64,000 nucleotides of DNA from an uncultured Paracoccaceae bacterium (GTDB lineage: Bacteria; Pseudomonadota; Alphaproteobacteria; Rhodobacterales; Rhodobacteraceae), in assembly GCA_913060475.1 (NCBI GenBank), contig CAJXSD010000006.1:57582-121581 (forward strand), read 5' to 3'. This document shows positions 8,100 to 15,579 of this stretch, piece after piece. How positions within the stretch are numbered: position 1 is the stretch's first letter; the number at the start of each line of letters is the position of its first letter. The notes under the pieces are model-generated. The model was not told the origin of the DNA. It was given only the letters and a program-made list of their open reading frames with translations, and searched no databases. Position numbers and translations under genes: made by a program.

Positions 8100-9011
8100 A
8101 TGCCATTAGCGATGAACAGAGATGTCTTTATTACCTGCGCGGTCACCGGATCCGGGGGCACGCAGGATCGCAGCCCCCATGTGCCGCGCAGCCCCAAAGA
8201 AATTGCAGACAGCGCGATTGCAGCCGCCAAGGCAGGTGCTGCCGTGGTGCATTGCCATGTGCGCGATCCTGAAACGGGCAAGCCCAGCCGTAAATTGGAA
8301 TATTACCGCGAAGTCACCGACCGCATTCGGGATGCGGATGTGGATGTGGTGTTAAACCTGACCGCGGGGATGGGGGGTGATATTATCTTTGGTGGGACCG
8401 AGGCCCCATTTCCCGTGGCCGAGGGCACCGACATGATTGGCGCGGCCGAACGTATGGCCCATGTTCTGGAATGTCTGCCCGAAATTTGCACGCTGGATTG
8501 TGGTACCATGAATTTCGCCGAGGCCGATTATGTGATGACCAACACGCCCGGCATGTTGCAAGCGATGGGCCGTATGATGACCGAAGCGGGTGTCAAACCC
8601 GAGGTCGAGGCATTCGATACGGGCCATCTGTGGTATGCCAAGCAGTTGGTGGCCGATGGGGTGTTGGACCCTGATGTTCTGGTTCAGCTGTGCATGGGCG
8701 TGCCGTGGGGCGCGCCGGACGATTTGAATACCTTTATGGCTATGGTGAATAACGTGCCAGACAACTGGACGTTCAGCGCGTTCAGCCTTGGGCGCAATCA
8801 AATGGCCTATGTCGCGGCATCGGTTTTGGCCGGTGGCAATGTGCGCGTCGGGCTAGAGGATAACCTGTGGTTGGACAAGGGCGTGTTGGCCACGAACGAA
8901 CAATTGGTTGCCCGCGCCAAAGTCATCATTGAAAATCTGGGCGCGCGTGTGATCGGCCCGCAAGAGGTTCGCGACAAATTGGGCCTGACCAAACGCGCAC
9001 CGCGGGGCTAG
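8100..9011 (+). CDS. cdhC: 3-dehydrocarnitine cleavage enzyme (BKACE family)
   Basis: Encodes 303 aa. BKACE enzymes use a metal ion to split a beta-keto acid with acetyl-CoA. With 3-dehydrocarnitine the products are acetoacetate and betainyl-CoA. The start is MNRDVFITCAVTGSGG-like, with the metal ligands in VVHCHVRDPETGKPS (His-x-His), LNLTAGMGGD and LDCGTMNF downstream. ATG 8100 follows AAAGGAG. The substrate is inferred from its neighbours: the next catabolic enzymes are carnitine dehydrogenase and a thioesterase domain. BKACE families are hard to tell apart by motifs alone, but this context is the known carnitine one. Confidence 0.9.
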   Translation: MPLAMNRDVFITCAVTGSGGTQDRSPHVPRSPKEIADSAIAAAKAGAAVVHCHVRDPETGKPSRKLEYYREVTDRIRDADVDVVLNLTAGMGGDIIFGGTEAPFPVAEGTDMIGAAERMAHVLECLPEICTLDCGTMNFAEADYVMTNTPGMLQAMGRMMTEAGVKPEVEAFDTGHLWYAKQLVADGVLDPDVLVQLCMGVPWGAPDDLNTFMAMVNNVPDNWTFSAFSLGRNQMAYVAASVLAGGNVRVGLEDNLWLDKGVLATNEQLVARAKVIIENLGARVIGPQEVRDKLGLTKRAPRG

Positions 9012-9014
9012 GGC

Positions 9015-9776
9015 GTGGCGCGGACAGTTGTCATCACGGGTGGGGCCAGTGGCATCGGTTGGGTCATGGCCCAACGCTTTGCCGCGCTGGGGGATCAGAT
9101 CGCCATTTGTGATGCCGACGGGGCAGCGGTTGCGCAGGCATCACAGTCGATGCCCGCAGCCCTGGTCACGCAGGTGGATGTGCGTGATGAACGCGCGATG
9201 GACGATTTTTTCGCCCGTGTGGATGACCGTTTTGGTGCCATCGATGTGGCGATATCGAATGCAGGCACGGGCGGTCCCGCAGGTCCCATGGATCAGATGG
9301 ATTATCAAGACTGGGCCGATTGTGTGTCGGTCAATCTGCATGGCGCGTTTATATGCTGTCGCAATGCGGCGCAGCGGATGCGTGTGCAGAGGCAGGGCAG
9401 TATCATTGTAATGTCCTCGACATCGGGTCTGTGGGGGGTGCCGAACCGGTCGCCCTATGTCGCGGCAAAATGGGGATTGGTGGGGTTGGTGAAAACCTTG
9501 GCCATGGAATTGGGTCCGCAGGGGATACGGGTCAATGCCATTTGTCCCGGTGCGGTTGCAGGTCCACGCATGGAACGCGTTTTATCGATTGAAAGTTCGG
9601 CCGCTGGCGTCAGCATGGATGATATGCGCGCCACCTATACCGATGGTGTGTCGCTGAAACGCTTTGTCACGGCCGATGAAATCGCGGATATGGCGGTGTT
9701 TTTGGCGTCAGATGCAGCGCGGTCGGTGTCGGGTCAGGCCATTGCCGTCGATGGCAATACTGAAAGGATGGTTTAG
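9015..9776 (+). CDS. SDR family oxidoreductase in the carnitine operon
   Basis: Encodes 253 aa. It is a classical short-chain dehydrogenase: TGGASGIG near residue 8 binds NAD(P), then NAG near 84, and the catalytic Ser-Tyr-Lys as MSSTSG and YVAAK near 150. The start is GTG at 9015, only 3 bp after the previous stop, so it is translationally coupled. The substrate is unknown. Given its neighbours it could act on a carnitine stereoisomer or another hydroxy-quaternary amine. The actual L-carnitine dehydrogenase in this locus is the gene at 10129. Confidence 0.85.
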   Translation: MARTVVITGGASGIGWVMAQRFAALGDQIAICDADGAAVAQASQSMPAALVTQVDVRDERAMDDFFARVDDRFGAIDVAISNAGTGGPAGPMDQMDYQDWADCVSVNLHGAFICCRNAAQRMRVQRQGSIIVMSSTSGLWGVPNRSPYVAAKWGLVGLVKTLAMELGPQGIRVNAICPGAVAGPRMERVLSIESSAAGVSMDDMRATYTDGVSLKRFVTADEIADMAVFLASDAARSVSGQAIAVDGNTERMV

Positions 9777-9778
9777 CT

Positions 9779-10093
9779 ATGCGTTGGATCATAATCGCGG
9801 CCTGTGCTGTTTTGCTGGGGTGCCAGCCCGAGGATGCACCACAACCCGATTTGCCGGCGTTGGGGCAACAGGATCAGACCTGTCAATCGCAGGGCGGGCA
9901 GCCTGTTGTCGGGGGATTTGGCCAGTTTGTGTGCCAAATGCCGACACCGGACGCGGGCGCCGATTGCACCAGTTCGGCGGACTGTACGGGGCATTGTTTG
10001 GCTGACGGTCAGGTCTGCACGCCAAGCATGCCCTATTTTGGATGTTATGACACCTATGAAAATGGGCAAATTGCAACACTTTGCGTGGATTAA
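9779..10093 (+). CDS. Small Cys-rich lipoprotein in the carnitine operon
   Basis: Encodes 104 aa and begins 2 bp after the SDR stop. The N-terminus MRWIIIAACAVLLGC is a lipoprotein signal with lipobox LLGC (Cys15). The mature part has eight more cysteines in pairs (for example ADC..SADCTGHC), suggesting a small disulfide-bonded domain outside the cytoplasm. I do not recognise a family. Tight packing in the operon suggests a link to sensing or uptake of the substrate, which is inference. Confidence 0.72.
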   Translation: MRWIIIAACAVLLGCQPEDAPQPDLPALGQQDQTCQSQGGQPVVGGFGQFVCQMPTPDAGADCTSSADCTGHCLADGQVCTPSMPYFGCYDTYENGQIATLCVD

Positions 10094-10128
10094 GGTAATC
10101 GCGCAAAACACAGATTGGAAACGATAAA

Positions 10129-11517
10129 ATGACAAAAACAGCGGCAATTATTGGCGGGGGCGTAATCGGCGGTGGCTGGCTTGCGCGGTTTGTATTAAAT
10201 GGATGGAATGTCAACCTGTTCGACCCCGATCCGCAGGCGACACGCAAAATCGAGGAGGTGTTGAAAAACGCGCGCCACGCATTGCCCATGCTATACGACA
10301 CGGCCATGCCATCCGAAGGCACGATTACCCTGTGCGACACCATGGAACAGGCCGTCGCACAGGCCGATTGGATCCAGGAAAGCGTGCCAGAGCGTTTGGA
10401 CATCAAACACAAGGTCTTGGCCGAAATCCAGGCGCATTGTCGCGCAGATGCCATTATAGGTTCATCAACATCAGGGTTTAAGCCATCGGAATTACAGGAA
10501 AAATCGGAACGGCCCGATCAGATCATGGTCTGTCATCCATTCAACCCCGTCTATCTGTTACCCCTGATCGAGGTTGTCCCAAGCGTACAGACCGGCGCCG
10601 ACCATCTGGCCCGCGCCAAGGATATGTTGACCAGCGTTGGCCTATATCCCCTGCATGTGCGCAAGGAAATTGATGCCCATATCGCCGATCGTTTCCTTGA
10701 AGCTGTCTGGCGCGAAGGCCTGTGGTTGATCAAAGACGGCATTGCCACGACCGAAGAAATCGATAACGCCATTCGCTATGGCTTTGGCCTGCGGTGGGCG
10801 CAGATGGGTTTATTTGAAACTTATCGCATCGCCGGAGGAGAAGCCGGCATGGCGCATTTCATCGCGCAATTCGGCCCCTGTTTGGAATGGCCTTGGACGA
10901 AATTGATGGATGTGCCGGAATTAACGGATGACTTGGTCAAAATGATTGCCGATCAATCCGATGCGCAATCAGGGGCGCATTCAATCCGCGAATTGGAACG
11001 TATTCGCGACAACAATTTGGTGGCCATGATGCGTGCGCTGAAACAACAGGGCAAGGCGGCCGGCACCTTGATCAAGGATCATGAAAAATCCATGATCCCG
11101 CAACAGGCACCCGCCAAAACCCTGCGCACGCAGACGCGTATTGTGCCCGTCGACTGGACCGACAGCAATGGCCACATGAACGAAGGCCGCTATGGTCAGG
11201 TGTTCAGCGACGCAGCCGATGGGTTTTTGTTGGCTGTGGGCGTTGATGATGCCTATCTGGCGGGGGGACACAGTTATTTCACCGTGGAAACATCGATCAA
11301 ATTCCTGAACGAAACCCATGCCGGCGATCATATCGTGGTGGACAGCACCGTCGAATTGTCCGAGGGCAAAAAATTAAAGCTGGCCCATGAAATGAAACGG
11401 GCCGATGGCACCGTTTTGGCGACAGCGTCGCAATTTATGTTGCACGTCAGCCTGGACACCCGCAAATCATGCCCGCCCGTGGGCCCCGTTGCCACAGCGC
11501 TGCAGCAGTTTTCATAA
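10129..11517 (+). CDS. cdhA: L-carnitine dehydrogenase fused to betainyl-CoA thioesterase
   Basis: Encodes 462 aa. Residues 1-310 form a 3-hydroxyacyl-CoA-dehydrogenase-like NAD+ enzyme (AAIIGGGVIGGGWLARF; then SSTSGFKPSEL and HPFNPVYLLPLIEVV). Residues about 325-462 form a hotdog thioesterase (VDWTDSNGHMNEGRY, then FTVETSIKFLNE). The first domain oxidises L-carnitine to 3-dehydrocarnitine. The second would release glycine betaine from betainyl-CoA made by the BKACE enzyme, so this polypeptide does steps one and three of the route. In pseudomonads these are separate CdhA and CdhB proteins, and the fusion is a known alternative in other bacteria. Confidence 0.93.
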   Translation: MTKTAAIIGGGVIGGGWLARFVLNGWNVNLFDPDPQATRKIEEVLKNARHALPMLYDTAMPSEGTITLCDTMEQAVAQADWIQESVPERLDIKHKVLAEIQAHCRADAIIGSSTSGFKPSELQEKSERPDQIMVCHPFNPVYLLPLIEVVPSVQTGADHLARAKDMLTSVGLYPLHVRKEIDAHIADRFLEAVWREGLWLIKDGIATTEEIDNAIRYGFGLRWAQMGLFETYRIAGGEAGMAHFIAQFGPCLEWPWTKLMDVPELTDDLVKMIADQSDAQSGAHSIRELERIRDNNLVAMMRALKQQGKAAGTLIKDHEKSMIPQQAPAKTLRTQTRIVPVDWTDSNGHMNEGRYGQVFSDAADGFLLAVGVDDAYLAGGHSYFTVETSIKFLNETHAGDHIVVDSTVELSEGKKLKLAHEMKRADGTVLATASQFMLHVSLDTRKSCPPVGPVATALQQFS

Positions 11518-11528
11518 AGGATCCCGAG

Positions 11529-12689
11529 ATGCAATTTGGATTGACCCAAGAACAGGACATGATCGTGTCCACGGTACGTGACTTTGTCGAAAATGAAATT
11601 TACCCACACGAAGATCTGGTCGAACGCACCGGCGAGGTGCCCCATGAAATCGCCCAAGACATCAAACAAAAATGTATTGATCTGGGGTTTTATGCCTGCA
11701 ATTTCCCGCAATCGGTCGGCGGTGCGGGCCTGAACCATTTGGAATTTGCGCTGGTCGAACGCGAATTGGGACGTGGGTCTATGGCGCTGAACCATTTCTT
11801 TGGTCGTCCACAAAATATCCTGATGGCCTGTACAGGGGATCAGGTGGAACGCTATCTGTTACCGGCTGTGCGCGGCGAACGTATGGACGCGCTGGCCATG
11901 ACCGAACCCCAAGCGGGCTCAGACGTGCGCGGCATGAAATGCAGCGCGGTGCGCGACGGCGGGGATTGGGTGATCAATGGCACCAAACACTTTATCTCGG
12001 GTGCGGATCATGCTGATTTCATTATTGTTTTCATCGCCACGGGCGAGGATCAAACACCCAAAGGCCCCAAAAAACGGATCACTGCATTTTTGGTCGATCG
12101 CGGCACGCCTGGGTTCACCATTCGCGATGGATACAAATCGGTCAGCCATCGCGGTTACAAGAATATGATTTTGGAATTTGATGAATGCCGTTTGCCCGAT
12201 GCGCAGGTTCTGGGCGAGGTCGATGGCGGGTTTGATGTGATGAACACATGGCTCTATGCCACGCGGATCACGGTGGCGACCATGTCGGTGGGACGCGCGC
12301 GACGGTGTTTTGATTATGCGCTGAATTATTCCGCGGAACGTCAGCAATTTGGTCAGCAAATCGGTAAATTCCAGGGGGTTAGTTTTCAGCTGGCCGATAT
12401 GATCACCGAAATTGATGCGGCTGATTGGCTGACATTGTCGGCGGCATGGCGGCTGGATCAGGGGTTGCCGGCAAACCGCGAAATTGCCAGTGCAAAGCTA
12501 TACGCCACCGAAATGTTGGCCCGTGTCACAGATGTGACGCTGCAGATTCACGGCGGTATGGGGTTGATGGATGATTACCCCATCGAACGGTTCTGGCGCG
12601 ATGCACGGGTCGAACGGATTTGGGATGGCACGTCCGAAATTCAGCGCCACATCATCAGCCGTGATTTATTGCGCCCCTTGGGGGCCTAG
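11529..12689 (+). CDS. Acyl-CoA dehydrogenase (CaiA-like)
   Basis: Encodes 386 aa. It is an FAD enzyme for alpha,beta-oxidation of an acyl-CoA: MTEPQAGSDVRGMKC near residue 120, NGTKHFISGADHADF near 150, the R..FG helix (AERQQFGQQIGKFQ) and the C-terminal QIHGGMGLMDDYPIERFWRD. In this context the likely substrate is gamma-butyrobetainyl-CoA, giving crotonobetainyl-CoA. ATG 11529 follows AAAGG. The residue usually occupied by the catalytic Glu in the C-terminal GTSxIQ motif is Asp here (IWDGTSEIQR). Orthology to CaiA is by context; the family is certain. Confidence 0.88.
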   Translation: MQFGLTQEQDMIVSTVRDFVENEIYPHEDLVERTGEVPHEIAQDIKQKCIDLGFYACNFPQSVGGAGLNHLEFALVERELGRGSMALNHFFGRPQNILMACTGDQVERYLLPAVRGERMDALAMTEPQAGSDVRGMKCSAVRDGGDWVINGTKHFISGADHADFIIVFIATGEDQTPKGPKKRITAFLVDRGTPGFTIRDGYKSVSHRGYKNMILEFDECRLPDAQVLGEVDGGFDVMNTWLYATRITVATMSVGRARRCFDYALNYSAERQQFGQQIGKFQGVSFQLADMITEIDAADWLTLSAAWRLDQGLPANREIASAKLYATEMLARVTDVTLQIHGGMGLMDDYPIERFWRDARVERIWDGTSEIQRHIISRDLLRPLGA

Positions 12690-12706
12690 ACGGGGCGCGC
12701 GCGATT

Positions 12707-14755
12707 ATGCACCAAAATCCGGCAAATGCGCCCTTGGCCCGTGTTCTGTCGCCCCGCAACATGGTTGTGATTGGCGGTGGTGCATGGGGGCAGGCGGTGA
12801 TTGAACAGGCGCGCAAATTCGGCTTTGACGGGCCGATATGGGCCATTCATCCCAGCAAAGAAATCGTGGGGGCCGATCAAACGGTGCCCGCCTTGGATGA
12901 TCTGGGGTTTGTCCCCGATGTGGCCTATGTCGCGGTAAATCGCCATGCCACGATTGATATTATCCGTCACTTGTCGCAGATGGGCGCGGGCGGCGCGGTT
13001 TGCTTTGCCTCGGGGTTTTCTGAGGCGGCCGCAGAAACATCGGACGGGGCGCAGCTGCAAACCGATTTGATCACTGCCGCAGGGTCAATGCCCATTTTGG
13101 GGCCGAACTGTTACGGATTTATCAATGGCCTAGACGGTGTTTGTGTCTGGCCTGATCAACATGGCATGACGCCGACGGACCGCGGGGTGGCGATTGTCAC
13201 GCAAAGTTCGAATATGATGATCAACTTGACCATGCAGCGGCGTGGCCTGCCCATTGCATATGCCTTGACCGCGGGCAATCAGGCGCGGGTTGATCTGGTC
13301 GATCTGGCAATGCATGCGCTAAATGACCCCCGTGTCAGCGCCATCGGCCTGCATATAGAAGGGGTGTCCGACACAGACAAATTGTATGATCTGGCCTTGC
13401 GCGCGCAGGGTCTGGGCAAAGGCATCGTTGCAATCAAGGTGGGCACATCAGAACAGTCGCAAACCGCAACCATTTCGCACACCGCATCCATGGCGGGGTC
13501 GGCCGTTGCGGCGCGGGCGTTGTTTGATCGTTTGGGGATCGGGTTGGTTGACGATTTACCCTGTTTCCTTGAGGCGTTGAAAATATTGCATCACTACGGC
13601 CCCTTGGCCAATCGGCGCATTGTGTCGATGTCCTGTTCAGGTGGCGAAGCCAGCTTGATCGCGGATCTGGGTCAGGCCATCGGGATTGAATTTCCGATCC
13701 TATCCGACACCCAGCGGGCGGGATTGCGCGATGCCTTGGGGCCCAAGGTCGCCTTGGCCAATCCATTAGATTATCACACCTATATCTGGGGCGACACCGG
13801 GGCCATGGCGCAGTGTTTCAGTGCTATGCTATCGGGCGATGATTTGGGGCTGGGGGTGGTTATTGTCGATTTCCCATTGGCCGATCGCTGTGATCCGGCT
13901 GCATGGAATTGCGTGATCGATGCCGCCGCAATTGCCAAGCAAAACACATCCACGCCCCTTGCCCTGTTATCCACCCTGCCAGAGGGGATCGACGAGGCGA
14001 CCGAGCACCGTTTACAAGCGGTGGGCGTATTGTGTTTGCGCGGGTTATCTGATGCGCTGAATGCGGTCATGGCGGCCCAGCGTCCTGCACCCATTGGGCC
14101 GCGTCCGTGGAAATCGCAGATATTGCACGATCCGGTGACATTGCTGGAAATGCCGGCCAAATCGGCGCTGGCGCAGTTTGGCGTACCGGTACCACGTTCG
14201 GTGGTGTGTACGGATTTCGATGCCTTAACCGCAGCCTTTGCCGATATGGAAAAACCCGTTGTTTTGAAAACATCGCAGGCGGCGCATAAAACAGAAACGG
14301 GCGGGGTGGTTGTTGGAATTGATACTTTTGATGATTTGCATGCGGCGGCGCATGAAATCGGCACATGGCCGCTGTTGATGGAACCCATGGCATCCGGTGG
14401 CGTTGCTGAAATTCTGGTCGCGGTGCAAAATGATCAGGTGCATGGCTATACTCTGACCTTGGGGGCAGGCGGGATTTACACCGAAATTTTACGCGATACG
14501 GTCAGTGTGACATTGCCTGTGAATGAACATGATATCCGCACCACTTTGGCGCGCCTCAAGCTCTATCCCATTCTGAGTGGATATCGCGGCAAGGCGGGCG
14601 CAGATTTGGGGTCGGTGGTGGCGGCCATTATGGCGGTGCAGGATTATGTTGGGGCCAATTTGACCCGATTGGCCGAGGTTGAAATTAACCCATTGATTGC
14701 GCAGACCCATGGCGCCGTCGCTGTGGATGCCTTGATACGAAAGGATTTAGAATGA
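12707..14755 (+). CDS. Acyl-CoA synthetase, NDP-forming (acetate-CoA ligase family)
   Basis: Encodes 682 aa. It is a fused ADP-forming acyl-CoA synthetase: CoA-binding Rossmann domain (PRNMVVIGGGAWGQAV, then GPNCYGFIN), a succinyl-CoA-synthetase-like middle region with the phospho-His loop ATISHTASMAGS near residue 260, and a C-terminal ATP-grasp domain from about residue 470 (PVVLKTSQAAHKTETGGV, ending EVEINPLIA). It would charge a carboxylate with CoA, most simply gamma-butyrobetaine or crotonobetaine, for the adjacent dehydrogenase and hydratase. It overlaps the crotonase gene by 4 bp. E. coli uses the unrelated AMP-forming CaiC for this step, so this is a functional substitute by inference. 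Confidence 0.86.
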   Translation: MHQNPANAPLARVLSPRNMVVIGGGAWGQAVIEQARKFGFDGPIWAIHPSKEIVGADQTVPALDDLGFVPDVAYVAVNRHATIDIIRHLSQMGAGGAVCFASGFSEAAAETSDGAQLQTDLITAAGSMPILGPNCYGFINGLDGVCVWPDQHGMTPTDRGVAIVTQSSNMMINLTMQRRGLPIAYALTAGNQARVDLVDLAMHALNDPRVSAIGLHIEGVSDTDKLYDLALRAQGLGKGIVAIKVGTSEQSQTATISHTASMAGSAVAARALFDRLGIGLVDDLPCFLEALKILHHYGPLANRRIVSMSCSGGEASLIADLGQAIGIEFPILSDTQRAGLRDALGPKVALANPLDYHTYIWGDTGAMAQCFSAMLSGDDLGLGVVIVDFPLADRCDPAAWNCVIDAAAIAKQNTSTPLALLSTLPEGIDEATEHRLQAVGVLCLRGLSDALNAVMAAQRPAPIGPRPWKSQILHDPVTLLEMPAKSALAQFGVPVPRSVVCTDFDALTAAFADMEKPVVLKTSQAAHKTETGGVVVGIDTFDDLHAAAHEIGTWPLLMEPMASGGVAEILVAVQNDQVHGYTLTLGAGGIYTEILRDTVSVTLPVNEHDIRTTLARLKLYPILSGYRGKAGADLGSVVAAIMAVQDYVGANLTRLAEVEINPLIAQTHGAVAVDALIRKDLE

Positions 14756-15534
14756 CAGATGCAGTTGAAACGCATATCGAAAACCATGTACTGACGGTAA
14801 CCCTGAACCGCCCCAAGGCGAATGCCATTGATCTGGCCACATCGCGTGCCTTGGGTCAGGTGTTTGCGAATTTTCGCGATAATCCCGATTTGCGTGTCGC
14901 GATTATTACGGGGGCGGGTGACAAATTTTTCTGCCCCGGTTGGGATCTTAAGGCGGCCGCCGATGGTGATGCGGTCGATGGGGATTACGGCATGGGGGGA
15001 TTTGGCGGGATCCAGGAAATGCCGCATCTGAACAAACCGATCATTGCGGCCGTCAATGGCATTTGCTGCGGCGGTGGGTTGGAATGGGCGCTGTCGGCCG
15101 ATATTATTTTGGCGGCGGATCATGCGTCCTTTGCCCTGCCGGAAATCCGATCAGGTACGGTCGCCGATGCCGCCAGCGTGAAATTGCCCAAACGCATTCC
15201 CTATCATATCGCCATGGAAATGCTGCTAACGGGCCGTTGGATCACCGCAGAAGAGGCCGCGCGTTGGGGAATGATCAACCAAATCCATCCCGCGGCCGAT
15301 TTGATGACCAAGGCGCGTGAAATGGCGGCTTTGCTGGCTTCTGGCCCGCCCTTGGTTTACGCCGCAATCAAGGAAATCGTGCGCGAATCCGAGGATCAGA
15401 AATTCCAGGACAGCATGAATAAAATCACACGGTCGCAGTATAAAACCGTTGAAACCCTGTACCGGTCCGAGGATCAATTGGAAGGCGCGCGTGCCTTTGC
15501 CGAAAAACGCGATCCGGTCTGGAAAGGCCGCTAA
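14752..15534 (+). CDS. Enoyl-CoA hydratase (CaiD-like crotonobetainyl-CoA hydratase)
   Basis: Encodes 260 aa. Crotonase fold: oxyanion-hole segments FFCPGWDLKA near residue 62 and NGICCGGGLEWALSADI near 103, with acidic residues in GGGLEWAL and FALPEIRSG. In this operon it would hydrate crotonobetainyl-CoA to carnitinyl-CoA, joining the CoA-ester branch to carnitine dehydrogenase after thioester release or transfer. The start overlaps the synthetase gene (ATGA). A strong terminator follows directly, so it is the last gene of the carnitine operon. Confidence 0.87.
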   Translation: MTDAVETHIENHVLTVTLNRPKANAIDLATSRALGQVFANFRDNPDLRVAIITGAGDKFFCPGWDLKAAADGDAVDGDYGMGGFGGIQEMPHLNKPIIAAVNGICCGGGLEWALSADIILAADHASFALPEIRSGTVADAASVKLPKRIPYHIAMEMLLTGRWITAEEAARWGMINQIHPAADLMTKAREMAALLASGPPLVYAAIKEIVRESEDQKFQDSMNKITRSQYKTVETLYRSEDQLEGARAFAEKRDPVWKGR

Positions 15535-15540
15535 ACGTAA

Positions 15541-15570
15541 AAAGGGGCCAAAGGGCCCCTTTGGTTTGAT
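15541..15570. terminator. Terminator between the carnitine operon and the convergent activase gene
   Basis: AAAGGGGCC-AAAG-GGCCCCTTT forms a 9-bp perfect stem (15541-15562) seven bp after the crotonase stop, followed by GGTTTGAT. The flanking A and T runs let it work in both directions. Confidence 0.8.
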
Positions 15571-15579
15571 TATCCACGA

